A DNA stretch of 64,000 nucleotides from Rhabditophanes sp. KR3021 (lineage: Eukaryota > Nematoda > Chromadorea > Rhabditida > Alloionematidae): contig CAUJLY010000002.1 in NCBI GenBank assembly GCA_963281155.1, positions 2,728,001 through 2,792,000 on the forward strand. The letters run 5' to 3'. Position 1 is the first letter of the stretch, and every line of letters begins with the position of its first letter. Below the pieces are notes generated by a model. The model worked only from the letters and a program-made list of their open reading frames with translations. It was not told the origin of the DNA and made no database searches. The position numbers were made by a program, and so were the translations under genes. Shown piece after piece: positions 28,801 through 43,800 of this stretch.

Positions 28801-31800
28801 CGTAAGCAAAAAAAGCAATATTTATTTATCAGGTGACAGCATTGGGATATTAAAAGTATTTTATTTTAATAATGGATACAGTTAAAAAACTAGCTGCTGT
28901 GGCAATCGGTTATGACGAAAAGGGAATGTATGATGCTGCGATTGTTGGATATATAAAATGTATCGAGGAGGCAATGGAGAGGGTAGGTTTTTTAGTGGCA
29001 AAAGCGATACTATAAATAGTTTAGATAAAAATCGACACAAACCAGACCGACAAAGCACAATTGGGTAGTCTGATTGCCAAATTTATTGAACGAGCGGAGC
29101 TTTTAAAAGGCATGAATAGAGTGACTGTTACACATGAAATGTTCCCACAAGTACCGAACTCCATTTTGGACGTCTCTGATTCACCTACAATAGTATCGCG
29201 ACCAACATCAAGTAACGAGGGCTTGTCGATTGAAGAGATTAAAGTGCTGATGAAGACTTCATGCATAAATAACATCAAATATATGCCATTTTTAGACGTG
29301 GATTTGGCAGAAAAATTCACTGGGCAGGGCCATTTCAAAGATATTGATGGGCCTTTAAAATTGGCGCAAAAGCAAAAGGAAAGACTAGTCAAATGGGAAA
29401 GTATTAAGAAATTAACTGCGGACAATGCAACGCCTGTCATGATACATAGTTTAGACTGTAGGTCAGTACACTCTATATAATTGAACTTTTTTAAACAAAA
29501 AGAGACAGTGTATTGTGGTTAGTAAATATATTATATTACACAAAATTACACAACATTGTTTTTCCAAAAACCCACAAAAAATTCTACTTACTCGTTTATA
29601 CATTTTAAACATAACAAGTGTGTATAGTAAATAACTCTATATTTATGTCATTTTAGAGCAGTAAAGCAAACGGTTGTATCAGATTGTTCGCTAGTGGCAT
29701 CTCTATGTATAACAGCCGATTACGAAAGGAAGTTTAAAAAACAATTGATTTCCAAAATTATATTTCCTCAAAGAAATGGCATACCAATTTACAATCCTTA
29801 TGGCAAATATATGGTCTTACTTTATGTAAATGGGGTTAAAAGAAAAGTTATCATTGATGACTACCTTCCAGTAGGTGATAATAATAGACTCTTATGCTCT
29901 CTGTCAAAAAATAAAGACTTTTGGGTGTCATTGATTGAGAAGGCGTATTTGAAGGTGAGTAAGCATAAATATTAAATAACAATTTGATTGAGAGTTAATA
30001 ATACAATTTGACAACATAATCTGAGACATATACAATAGTTCATATATGCATAAAATATTTACTAATGATTTATTGAAGATGATGGGAGGATATGATTTTT
30101 GCGGTTCAAGTTGTAAGTTTCAAACATTACATTAAGGATGCTATTGGTAACTATACTGACATGTGCGAGCATTTTTGACTCATTACGAATGAGTCCAAAT
30201 ATATGATCTTTATCCCAGAATACAGAAAGCGAATTTGTTGGTTCTTGTGCTTTTCCTCTTAAAAACTGATCCCGAGTCTTACTTGATAAAGCTTGTTCGG
30301 CTTTTTTTACTGGATCCTTGTTTCTGCTCTTGTTACTCGACCGTTCGCCCTTAGCCTGCTTTATTGTACAGTTTTGCTAACGCTCGTTCTGCTGCAATTC
30401 CATCTTTTCTTTTTTCATACCAATCGTGATGTGACTGTTTTTTATTTAAATATGTTAGTCCTTCATGAAGTTCTGGTGCTAATTCAGCGTCCAAATCTAA
30501 TTGCTGAGCTTCTTTCCCTTAAAGCATTAAGATCACGGCTCTTTTTGTTAGCTTGATTTCTAAGGCAGACTGCCTTTGTTTTCTTAACTGTGCAAGCTGA
30601 TTCAGATTTCAGCTTTGATGATACGACGAGGTTTCTTTATTTGGAAAAATACTAAACACATTGGACTTGTTTGAGCCGTATTATTAATATATCTATCCAG
30701 CAAGTATTGGTCGATCCAATTACTTAATCTTGTTACCTTCAAAATTCTTTTCTAAGACATTGCCATCTTCACCTTCCAATAAAATATAAACAATTGGGCA
30801 ACTTTTAACTTTGAGATTTGCTGAAAAAAGTAAATTGATAAAAATTAGACATTAAGGGCATAAAATTTGATATTAACAGCATCTTTTGATCTAATATTTA
30901 ACCATTTAAAGAAAACAGAATCATCAATTTACTTTAAGCGACTTTTCCTAGTATAGAGCACATTCAATAATTTTTTTAAATTACATATTACCTTTAAATA
31001 TTGTTATAGCAAATATCGACTTATACTGTTTGACTGGATTTATCCCGGAGCGTATTTCCCTGAAGTCTACACCAGATAAGCCTGTAGATCATGAGAGTAT
31101 ATTTGCCAAGCTGTGTAGCCGATTTGTAAAAGGTCACTGTTTAATAACTCTAGCAACAGGCCCATTATCGAAAGAGGAGCAAGAACGTACAGGATTGGTA
31201 GAATTACATGCATACGGATTACTCGACTTAAGAGATGTACATGGTCTTAAACTAATTAAATTGAAAAATCCTTGGACCCATGAAAAGTGGAAGGGGAAAT
31301 TTTGCGAAAAGGATTTGACTAGTTGGACTGCAGAATTACAAAAGACGCTAGATTACAGTCCTCTCAAAGCTCAGCAGGAAGAAGATGATGGAATATTTTG
31401 GATTGACTACAAATCTTTGATCAACTTCTTTGACGTATTTTACGGTAAGATTTATTCTTTGTTTAACATTAATTGTTCTTTTAGTAAATTGGGATCCAAG
31501 CATCTTTCCACATTTCTCTGTTGTTCATGACGAATGGAATTCTTGCGCTGGTCCAGTTAAAGATCTTTATTCAGTCAGCTCGAATCCTCAATATACTTTG
31601 GATGTTTATAGTGAGCATGATGCTTGTTCTGTTTGGATCTTACTAACAAGACATATCACGGAAATCACTGATTTTGCTGACAACAAGGAATACATCACTG
31701 TCATGGTCTATGAAGATGGAAAGAAGATATATTTGCCTTTTGATAAGAAACCAATTTCCAACTCAGCACGAATAAATTCCCCTCACAGCCTTAGCCAAAT

Positions 31801-34800
31801 TATGTTGAAAGGCAAAGGGAAAAAAGTCATTAACACTGGTTGTTGCTCAATATGAAAAGTCGAAAACAATTGACTACTCATTGCGTGTGTATGCTACGGA
31901 GAAGGTTTTGTTAAAAAAAATTGTACCTCCCTACAAATTCAGTGAAAAAACAAACGGAAAGATAACCGTTGACTCATCAACCGACAAATCTAAATTTTTG
32001 ATGGTTTTAGATGAAGGGTCTGATAGAAATGATCTTTTATTCGAACTAAAAGCGCCAAAAGAGTATTATGTTTCTGTACAGCTGACACCTGTTTCGTTAA
32101 AACGACCCAATACAAATAAATATGAGATTCAAAGAAGTGACAAGTATCGGAGTGGTTATAATATTTTGGAATTGGAAAGCGTCCCCGCGGGAACTTATCG
32201 TATCGAGGTAAAGACTTATGTTGAAAACCAAGAGGGAGCTTTCTTTTTATTTATCCACTCAACTTGTAGATTCAAAACAAAGCCTGCCTAAATTAGATAA
32301 CTAATCAAATTCATCAAATACATATGATTTTATTTTCAAATAAAAATTATTACATTTCTTCTTATTACACTAACATATGCAGTAAGGTTTTACATATCTA
32401 ATTTAAAAAGTATCTTAAGCCATTTATTTATAAATATTTTGCCATGACATGTGATTTGATCTTCCTTTCACTCTATATTACTTTCCACTATGTTGATTTG
32501 TTCTTTCTTTTCCGATGTCTTGTGATTAATATCATCAGATGGCAAAATAAAAAAAGATATGTACTTAAGTCGTCGATATACGGCACAATACATCTTTTTG
32601 AAAATGAAAAATATTCTGTACTTAGTTTGTTCAGTATTCTTGTTTATTTCCGTTGTCAGTAGTGGTAAGTTAATTGGTTAAAAATATATTCAACTAGTTT
32701 TTTAGCTCCAGACTATCGTGATCGTGACTATGTTCAAACTTCACGTTACGAAAACAGAAGATACGAGGACAACAACTACGACAGACACAGATCAAACCGA
32801 TACGGAGACGAAAGAAGACCCATCGAAGGAGTTGCCGTCAAGACTGATGTTTATAGAGAGGTCGGTAATTAAGAAATATTTATTAAAATAAATATAAAAA
32901 GTAGTATTAATATAAAAACAGAAAATTAATCTAAATGCTGTCATTTAAATCCACCATGGATACCCCAACTTTAATGTAATTCCGAATAGTTGAATGTACT
33001 ACTCCAACGGATTGAGCTGCACTGCCAATGATTTCGCCATCTAACTGAAGTACTTCTCTTGCATTTCCATTCAAACTATTTTCTGAAAAGTTGTCCTTCT
33101 TGTTACGATTCTTGTGGTCGATTGTAGGTTTGTCTTCAGGATTGTCAATGAAATGTCAAACCAACAAGAGGGTGAGCTGTAAACTGTCTTAGTCCGTGAT
33201 TAAAGGTATAAGTAGAGATTGCATAATATCCAGCTCCAGTAATTTTGGGTCGAACAAGTTTTTTTATAGTAAAATTCCTAACATTGCCAAAGTTAGAAAC
33301 TTCATAATTTGGATATTATTTAATTTGTACTTACAGCAGTTAAAACAATAATGTTATTTACCTCAGTCACCAGTTGAGTAATTCGTGCACCTTCCATACA
33401 AGTCGTTGGCGTAGGCATGTAAAGCATTTTTACTTGGATTAACCCATTCCAAGTTTTCCAATCTATTGTTCTGAACAATTCCATCTCGGTGATTAACGAC
33501 ACGATGGTTGGGACCAATAAATGTTGTGGCAATTAGACGACGAGTTTTCCTGATCAAGTTTTTAGTAGAGTTCACATACAACTCGATAACATATCATTCG
33601 CTCTATTTTAATTTCATAGGGTGAATAGTTATTGTATAGTGTAATCATCCACCCTGTTTTTTCATAAAGTGAGTAATTATACTATAATATAATCATTCGT
33701 CTGGGCGAACTTCTTCATTTAAAATAATCATTGGCCCGGACGAATGGTCATGCATCCAAGGAATTATTAACAGTGTTTGGTAGATTTCATGAGCTTCCAA
33801 ATTTCTTTTTGATTAGTTCTATAATCTCCTCAAATTGCTTTTTACATTGACAAAAAACAAATCTTTAGAAAATGGCTGAAACAAATATTTATGAAAGAGC
33901 ATAGAAGCCATGATTTGAACTAGTAGAAATAAAATATATTAGATTATTTGATTCATGTGTAGATTTGTAACTCTGTCAAAGATCAGTTTGTTATTCACAT
34001 TGTTAGTAAAAATTTAAGGATTAGATAATAAATGCACAAACTCAATTTTTGTAAAAAAGCATAGATGAGCAATAATATTATAAGGATATTAATTGTCAGT
34101 TTGTAAATACATAATAAAAGTTATCTAAATAGATGATATTGAATGGATGGAAGGCTTTATTTAAAAAGTGATTTAATAAATAATTATCCGTTTATTTTAG
34201 AAAGTGATTTATGACGATAGACCATTGTCCAGAGATTTTGAAAGATACGATGCCGGAAGACCTCTTGACAACAGAAACTACAATTCAAGAGACTATAACA
34301 ACAGAGACGATTTTCGTTCAAGAGATGAGACAAGAGATTTCTACCCTCATAGAAATGAAATCGTAAACGACATGGACAGAATTCGCATTGATGATCGTTA
34401 CAGAAACAACGGATTTGGAAGCAACATCAACAACCGTTATGAAAATGCTGGTCGTAGAGACTCAAATCCTTCTTTTTATGAGCATGGAGTTGAATACAAG
34501 ATGCAAGATGGGAAAAAACTTAGAGTCACTCGACTTCCCATCCAATGACTTCATTTAAGATCTTGATTCAATAGATTCATTCAATAACTTTATTTTGTCA
34601 TAATTAAATAAAAGCTTTACAATTAAATGAAGGTTGAACAATTAAGTGAGAAAACCAAGTTATTGTCCCAATAATGTGTTTTATTTTTCATAAACTAGTT
34701 TGTTGCTATTTAAACAATATGTATATTGAAAACTCAAATTCAATACAATCAAATGAACGATTCAAATATTCATAACACATCTTTCTTATTTACAGACAAT

Positions 34801-37800
34801 TATTTGTTGTTATAGGCTAAAGGTTGTATTGTTTGTCCACATCAAGTTCATTTGAGGTTTTTATAATTTGTCGTTTTACGAGCACTTTAAACCATAAATA
34901 TTCATTTATCCTTTGTCGTCGTTCCTGTACTTTATAGATATGAAGGGTTATCTTCATCTAGTTATTTTAATCTCTGTTATTGTTTCTATATTAGCTAATA
35001 ATACTACTCCCATAACAAAATTAATAATGCATGGAGCTAAGTCGAGAAAAAACAAACACTAAATAATTCCAATTATCTGTTGTACACAGCAATTAAAAAA
35101 TAATAAAGTTTTTATAAATTGACCAATTATTTTAATTCGTTTAATTAAGTATTGCTTCTACTAGTCTCTAATCAGGCAAAACAAATTCGCGAAAATTCAT
35201 TAATGAGCAATTACTTATAAAAAATATTATCAATTATTAGGTAAACCCTATTATTAACTTCCTATCCAATAATATTACTTTCACAGACTATATTTGGCAT
35301 TATTACCCAAAGTTCCTTCATTTATTTATTATATGATGGAAAATTATGTATCTTTGATTTACATATATGATTTCATCTCTACTGTCTTAGGTTTTATATG
35401 TTTAGCAATAATCTATGAAATTAAAAGCAATGCTGAACTAAATTACTACAGATTTATTCTATATTTCCAATTTACGATTGGTTTGCTAACAAATCTTGTT
35501 TTTATTTTAGCAACTATTAATGTACTGATAATTCAAGGATACATCTTTATTCGAATTATAGATAAATTTATCCATTTTTTACATAATAAATACCTGTTAA
35601 TGGCGTATGAATTATTTGGTATCATTATAATGTTTTCCTTAATCTCTTCAATTACTGCAGTAATTGTTATAAGATATGTCAGAGTAGTATTGGGCATAGT
35701 TTGGTCAACTAAAAAAATCATGGGAGTACTTTTCGGTATGATGCTTATTCCTCTTTTACTCGGAATTCCACTAAGTTTTCAAATTACTGCTGAAAAGATG
35801 TTTTATGACTTTAACGTTTCATCCTTTGAAAATGAGAATCACCACACTTATGACGAATTTGAAGACTTCTTTATTATACTCAAAATTGTAAGTTACTGAT
35901 ATTTGCATGAGATAATTTAATTTTTCAGGACACACCAATATCATATATTCTTTTGTTTGAAATATTATTATTTATGATCATCAACTATGCGGTTGTCATT
36001 GTGTATAGCATCAAATACATCAGACATATTAAAAAAAATTCAGCAACATTCACAAAAACAACAACCAAATTAAGTTTAGATTTTGCAAAAATAATTCTAT
36101 TGCAAGCAGTGGTGCCATGGTTTATAATAATAACGCCAACTATCATTTTTGTAATACTAACTTTTATTAACTTTGATTTAGGGAATATTGCTAGCTTTGT
36201 ATTTTATTCAATTCGCTTGGTACCAATGATAAATTCAATTTTGTTTATTAGTTTATCCTCAAATAATCGTGAAATATTTGTTTACTTATTTATAAAATGC
36301 AAAGTATTTCCATTTAATAGAAACCATGAAAGACATTTGCCTCCCAAGAATAGTAGAATCAAAGTTAATTTGCGTGTTAAAAAATAATTAGATTCAACAT
36401 CAGGCAACAAACTTAAAAATGATTGGAATCAAACTTAATTAGCAAACTGGAAAATGAATAGAATCATGGTCAATGAAAGAGTCTAAAAATAACAGAATAC
36501 CAGATATTTACATATAATTTAATAACGCAATAAATAGTTTTAACCATACACTTTATTTAACAAAGTAAACCTTAAAAAGTTTATTAATTATCATTCAAAA
36601 CTATGAAAATTCTTGTCCACAAAATACATAGCACTAAATTTGCATTGTCTCTTCCCGTTTTTGTCGAGATAAAACCAGTTAAAGCATTCTTGGCAACATA
36701 GAATTGGAACTTTTGTCAACCTGTCATCTTCGTTTATCACAAATATAGGTGTATTTTTATGGCATAATCCGCACTTTTTAGATGGAATTAATTCATACAT
36801 TAGTAGGGGATAATTTTCAATATTTTGATAATCGTTTGGTCCCATCATTCGTATATTATTGAAAGTAAACGTATGCTCACAATTTCCTCCCATGTGATAA
36901 TACAAGTAGGGTTGATTTATTCTAGCAGTTATATCATTCATTTTGGTTGTTTTCATGCATTTGATGTGTGGACTAACTTTATATCTTAATTTTCTTTTAT
37001 CACAAAACTTTTTCAAGGGTGCGACTATATCCGTGGAATTGTTTCGTGTTGTATCGACGTAGAAAGTATCATGGATAAATATCAGTGAGGAAGGTATTCT
37101 CTTCGCAAAGCAATCTTTTGGTTGGGGAAGGCCTTGATCAAATTCATTAGGACAAACTAAATCCCACTGACACAGAAATTTATCCCTTAATTCTAGCAAC
37201 GTCGTATCTCCACGGACAAGGAACTGTTTTTCTCTTGAGAAAGGAATTGATTTCTTATGATTATTTGGGCTTTTCCATTTACTCATCATAGGCTTAAATA
37301 ATGTCACAGTTACCACAAAGTCGTTTGGTACATATTTTAGCGGGAATTCCGGATACGAAGTCATTAACAGTTGTTCACGAACATGATAATACTTCGACTT
37401 TTTCTTTTCAAAACTTAGTCTATCGCTATTCAGAACTTTTTGCTGTAGCAAATACCTGGCTTTGCCATATTCTAAATGAACTGTGGCATCAAACTTTTCC
37501 GACCACCCTTTGACTTTTGGACTTTGGACGAAGCTATCAACCATAGCTATAACTACATTCTTCGAAGCAGCACGTCCTATCTTCCTGTCCAACCCCATAT
37601 TTTCAATAAACCTCAGAAAACCATCTTTCACTTTTGGAACATCCATCGGCATAGAAAGTGCATCAACTCCCTTTGCTGCTAGTTTATGAAATTTGAGGTC
37701 AAGAAATTTGTTACAATTATATTTTTGATAACAGATGTCATGAGTTAACTCAAAATTATTTAACACGGCAACTTTGGTTTGATCAAAACTTAGCTTTGTA

Positions 37801-40800
37801 ACTTTATTTAGGTTTCTGTCGATTTCAGGATCATGCATATACGTCTTCTTTCTCTTGGACCCATTTAGTCTTAATTCATTTGCCGGCATTTCCTCATTGC
37901 GATCTGAGTCGTTGTCTGTGGATGCATCATGACTTTGAAGACTGTAGTGTTTATTCTTTAGCTTTTGTTTTTGTTTCCTAAATTCAAAATCGGTTTCTTC
38001 TGCAGACGACAAAAAATGGCTATTAAAAAATTCTTGTTTGGCGGCATTTTTGGGGTGAATGTCTTGAGGGGGTATTTCATCATCTTCGGATGAGGATAAA
38101 TGCAGCTTATCTATGCTATTTAGGTCCTGCACGTCTGTAAAATTTAGCTTTTCCTTTAATTTGTTAGCCACATGATCTGTGTATGGCAAAATGTCTCCCG
38201 TCTTTAGAAAATATTTCAAATTTGCAGTTGCCTTCATTTGCATATTCTTTGAAATGAGAAAATTTTAACGGGATTGAAATTGAATCCATAGAATTAATGT
38301 AGTGGATATTATCACACGTCATCGTGCAAAAGTATAAATTTTATTTAGATGCAACTTAATAAAAATGAGATGTTTTGACTAAATTCAAACGTAGACAACT
38401 TCTGAACAGATAGTTTTAAAAGTTGTGGAAGGATACGTATTGAGACTATTCAAATTAGTCTTTCTCTGAACATTATAATACATGCGCATTTTAAATCATT
38501 CAGACATATTTAATAAACATTTTAAATATTTTAGTAAGCATTTTAATGGATCCACAAACTATTCGTGGCCCTGGCGAGGCTCCTGTGGCACCGCAATTCA
38601 TTGTTGATTTTATGGACACTGAATTGCCTGACTACGTCAGAAAGAGATTAGATGAGGAGTCTGAGGATAGAACAAAGATCCATGGAAGTAATAATGATGA
38701 AGAACATCCCGTCCCGACCAAGAAAGCTAAGGGTGGTATGAATAAGGGAAGGAGGAAGGAAATGAATAAGGCCAAAGCTGGAATGCTGTCAAAAGCTCCT
38801 AGATTGTGTTGTGCTGTCATCATTGCTCTTAAAAATAAGACTTATGGAACCGAAGAAAGCACTGTTTCAAAATGCAAATATGGTGACAAATGTACTGCAT
38901 TTCACAGCTTAGAAGAGTACCAAAAAGTGAGACCAGAAGATATTGGGCAAAGTTGTTACAACTACGACACTAAAGGGGTCTGCCAATACAATGTAGGATG
39001 TCGTTTCCATAAAGCTCATACTGAAACTAATGGGACACAAAAAGTTGATCAATCGAGATTAGAGGCTTTTTTGGCTGAGGAAAAACCAAGATTTGACTTC
39101 AATAATGATTTAAAACAAGCACTCTCCAAGAGAACATACGATTTCAAAGAGAGTAATCAAATTGTTAAGAAATTTGAAGAAACTCATCTCGTTGGTGCAA
39201 TGGAAAGAGAAAAGGCCAAGTTGAAAGCATCTGAACTGAAAGGTACTTATCTGGCTCCTCTCACAACAGTAGGTAATTTGCCATTTCGAAGACTTTGTGT
39301 TTCATTGGGATGCCAAATTACTTGTGGAGAAATGGCTGTAGCCACTAATCTTCTGAAAGGAGTTGCTGGAGAGTGGAGTTTGATTAAAAGACACAAAACC
39401 GAAAAAATATTCGGAGTACAAATAGCTGGCGGATACCCGGATACAATGGCTTCAGCTGCTCAACTCATAAGAGAAAAAGCGGATGTAAGTTGTTTTTACT
39501 TAAGTTTATTAATAAATCAATTATAGGTTGATTTTATAGACATTAACATGGGTAAGTTCAGCATCCGAGGATGTTATTATATTCTTAATTTAAATAGGAT
39601 GTCCAATTGACTTGATCAACGAAAAAGGTGGTGGATGTACTTTGCCTACTCGATGGAATAAATTATCAGCCACTGTTGATTGTATGAAGTCTGTGCTACC
39701 TGATATTCCCCTCACAATTAAAGTAAGAACAGGTTGGAAGGAAGGTGAAAATTCAATCCACAAAATTCTAGCAAGATTAAGAGACTATTCTTGTCCTGAT
39801 TTAATTACTCTGCATCCTCGCTCAAAAGAACAAAGATACACGAAGTTAGCTGATTGGAATTATGTGGATACAGTTGCCGAGACTATCAACAAGGCATGTC
39901 CCTTCTGGGTATGTGGCGATGTCGCTAGTTGGACGGATTATTATGAAAGACTCGAAACTAAGCCAATCAGTGGAGTCATGATTTCGCGTGGAGCTTTGGT
40001 AAAACCTTGGCTGTTTAAGGAGATAGCGGAGAAGAGACATTGGGATATTTCGTCTAGCGAGAGATTAGAATACGTCAGGGACTTTGTTAACTATGGCTTG
40101 GAACATTGGGGCAGTGATGACTCTGGAGTAGAAACTACGAGACGTTTCTTATTAGAATGGCTATCATTTGCCTATAGATACATTCCTGTTGGCATGCTCG
40201 AAGTCGTACCACAAAAACTAAACGAAAGGCCTCCTTATCTCAAATGCCGAAACGAGATGGAACATTTATTGTCTAGTCCTAGAAGCAAAGACTGGGTCAA
40301 GATTTCTGAGATGTATTTAGGTCCAGTTCCGATTGATTTCGTCTTTGTTCCCAAACATAGAGCTAACAGTTATTGATGTTATCTTTTTTGGATATTAATG
40401 CTGATTCTTCCATCATAATTAATGTTGATTCTTTTATGAGTATTGTTACTGATTTGTTTTAAAATTTGAATTGTTGTTATTTAAATAGTTCCCGCATGAG
40501 TTTGATATAATAAAACTTTTTTTATCACTTTTATTCATACTTGCTAACATGTTGTTTCGTGATATCATTCATGACCCTCACAAAGATATTGAAGACATAA
40601 ACTTGATGAAAGCCTTTTTGGCACTTTTTATACCCTCACTCAGGTATTTCATTATTTGACGATGTGTAAGTAACCAAATTATTATTTAATGTTTATTATC
40701 ATATATCCTAGACAGAGGCAGTGCTTCTACACCACATTTCCCGCAGACAAGATTTTACCAATGGATACTCTACCTTACACAAACAGCATTCAAGTAAATT

Positions 40801-43800
40801 ATGCAATTATATTGGCAGTATTGCAACTTCTACTATGTTGCCACCTACGTCCTAACCATTCATCAAGCAAATTCCACAACACTTCTCTTGTCAATCTTGA
40901 ATTGGAAAAAGACAAGAAATAGGATTAACCTATTATATAAACTGATTTCTCCGTATTTTCTTTGAATATTGCTTTTTAATCATTAATAAAGTCACTTAAA
41001 TCACTGTGTCTACAAACTTTCTCACTACAATATAATTTTGTTTACGGTGCTTTTAAACATTTATTGATCAATATTGCCTGATATTTTAGAATATTATATC
41101 ACGTCATTTTTTTAAATTTATGTGTGTAGTTATAGAACGCTTTCTATCCCAATATATTGAGTATGTTGCTTTTTTGATGATATAATCTTGTACTTTCATC
41201 TTGAACCAAGCGATTTAAGTATTTATATGAAGGTATCCTTGCAATCTACTCTTTCATTCAAATACTAACATCTAATGACGGCGCTTATTCTTTATCTCCA
41301 ATGTGTGGCATATACTGCGTTGGTGTTCGGTATTGTTTTCATTATCATTGGATTGATAAAAGTTTACATTGACAAAAAGAATGAACAGTTACGTAGGGGT
41401 AACAGAAAATCAAATCCGGCTCAAATAGAAAACATGATGCCATTAGTTGTGGTCAATGAGAAAATGGCTGTAGAGCAAGCAAGAGATTGTGATACGAATA
41501 GAGAAACCTCTCACAAAATATCTGTTTATGAATCGCCTTTGGAAATGAATGAAACAATATATTATGACAATGACGTAAGTTTTGATTACAATTTTTACTC
41601 GTAAATTACGATTACTTCCAGCAAACTGGTAGAAAAGAAACTGCAGAGACACCATTGAGTCGTTGGCCGCATGTCAAAAAAGCATTATCAAGCGAAAACC
41701 AGCTTTTGGAGTTATTGGATGTCGTTCATACCGGAAACATCTCTACTACATGTGAAGCAATTACAAAAACTAGAAGCTACTCGGCGGTGGAAAATTTCAA
41801 CATATCATCATTCCTTCTGGGTCATGATTTTGATATTGAGATAAAGCATCGGCTAAGTTCAACAAGACGTGGTCATGAAATTAGTGATGACAGTTATACA
41901 TTCCACATTGCACATCGAAACAGGAGCTTCTCTGAAGGAGAACTATCGGAACAACCACCATTGTTTGACAAGACGCCGTTTATCGAGGAATTTGTGAATG
42001 ATCTTTCAGGATGCTTAAGTTCAACAAGACAACCGTCGACCAAATCAATTGGGGTCCGAGATTAGCACCCATCACTAGACGACGTCACCTTAGCGAGCCA
42101 AGTATAAATTAATGAAGACTCATACTATTGAATTATTAACCTTGCTGAGACTAATTTATAAAATAACACACATTATAACAAATATTGTATGCCTTTTAAT
42201 CATAAATTCTTTCTATATAAATTTGCTTTAATTTATAAAATACTTCTACTAACAAATTTGTTCCAATTCAATTACATTCATTTTGCCATTTAAAAATTCT
42301 TAACAAAATGGTTAAAATTTAATTTATTTCCACATTTTGTTTTAAAGATAAGTTTAAGGAAAAGCAGATGAATTATAATGTAATATAATTAGCGATGCTG
42401 TGGATTGATTGGTGCTGTGAAAGCTTCAGCTGTCATTGGTCTATTGCTAAAATAGATTAATTAGTTTGTTGTTATATTATATTAGTTTTTGTTATTGCTA
42501 CTTCAAATATGTGTCTCAAAAATGTGTTTCAATATGTGTTCTTAATTATTATCAAAATTTAAAGCGGTAATTTTCATTTTTGAAATTTAATTTATTGCTG
42601 GGGTTCTTCAGCTCGTGGTGCTGCAGTTGTGGCTGGAGTTTTCTTTTCAAATCTAGCTCCATCATCCATGCACAATGCTCCTGCTCCAAGTCCAAAACCA
42701 ACTCCTGAAATCATAATATAAATGACAGTTTAAACTGATTAGCAATATAAATTTTGGCTCATTAATAATATCCGAGTATTAAGATAACTTTTGAATACGA
42801 CTTTCGGCATACCTTTTGGTCCAAATTTACGTCCGTAACATTGTTTGCAATAAACTTCATTTTCTCTGGGACATACATTTGTTGAATCAAGCATTTTATT
42901 GCAAAGATCTGTATATTAATACGAGGTAAATTATATCGAAAATGTTAAAGACTATAACAACATAGACAAACACATATCTGAAGTTAAACTAAATAAATTG
43001 ACAAGGACTTTAGCACTAGTCCTTCAACCACATCTATCTTTTTACTACGTCAACCTACGTCATCTCTACTTCTGTGTTTCCGAAACGTTCTCCCATATTC
43101 ATACTCAAAGCGCCTCCACCAATACCAAAACCTATTCCTTTCGGCCCATATTTTGATGAATGACACATTCTACAATACAACTCGGCAAGATGTTCACAAC
43201 AATTTGTTGAGTCTAGCATCTTGTTACACAAAGCTATAAAAAAGACGACATAAATATTTTACAGGACATAAAAGTAACCAAACATCTTTTTCTCATTATA
43301 TTTACTTTTAATTGCCGCTTATCAGAAAAAATTAAACGTAAAGGGTCAAATGGCAGAGTGTTAATGGAATACATATACCAAACAAAGATAATTCTTAACA
43401 AATTAAATACTACTTACTGCATTTAAAGCAAAATTTATGCCATTTATATCCGCCAGCTACCTATATGATTTAATAAAATTAAAGAATTGCAATATAGTTT
43501 TTTTTACCATTTCTTCTGCAGCATACACGGCTTTACCGCAACATGGGCATTTAGGGTGTTCAAAAGGCTTGAATGGCATTGCAACTTTGAATCTAAATAT
43601 ATTTTGTTATAATAAATATAGCAATAGTTCTATTTGACGCAAATGCAAATAATATTTAGTTAACAAAAAAGGGCTATTTAATAATCACTTCAACTCAATC
43701 TCTATTCTTGAAAAACGAGAGTAAAAAAAGTGTTTACTAGCTTTCGAAGTTAAGAAATATGAAAATGTATAAAGCAATCTGACTATCCCAACAACTATTG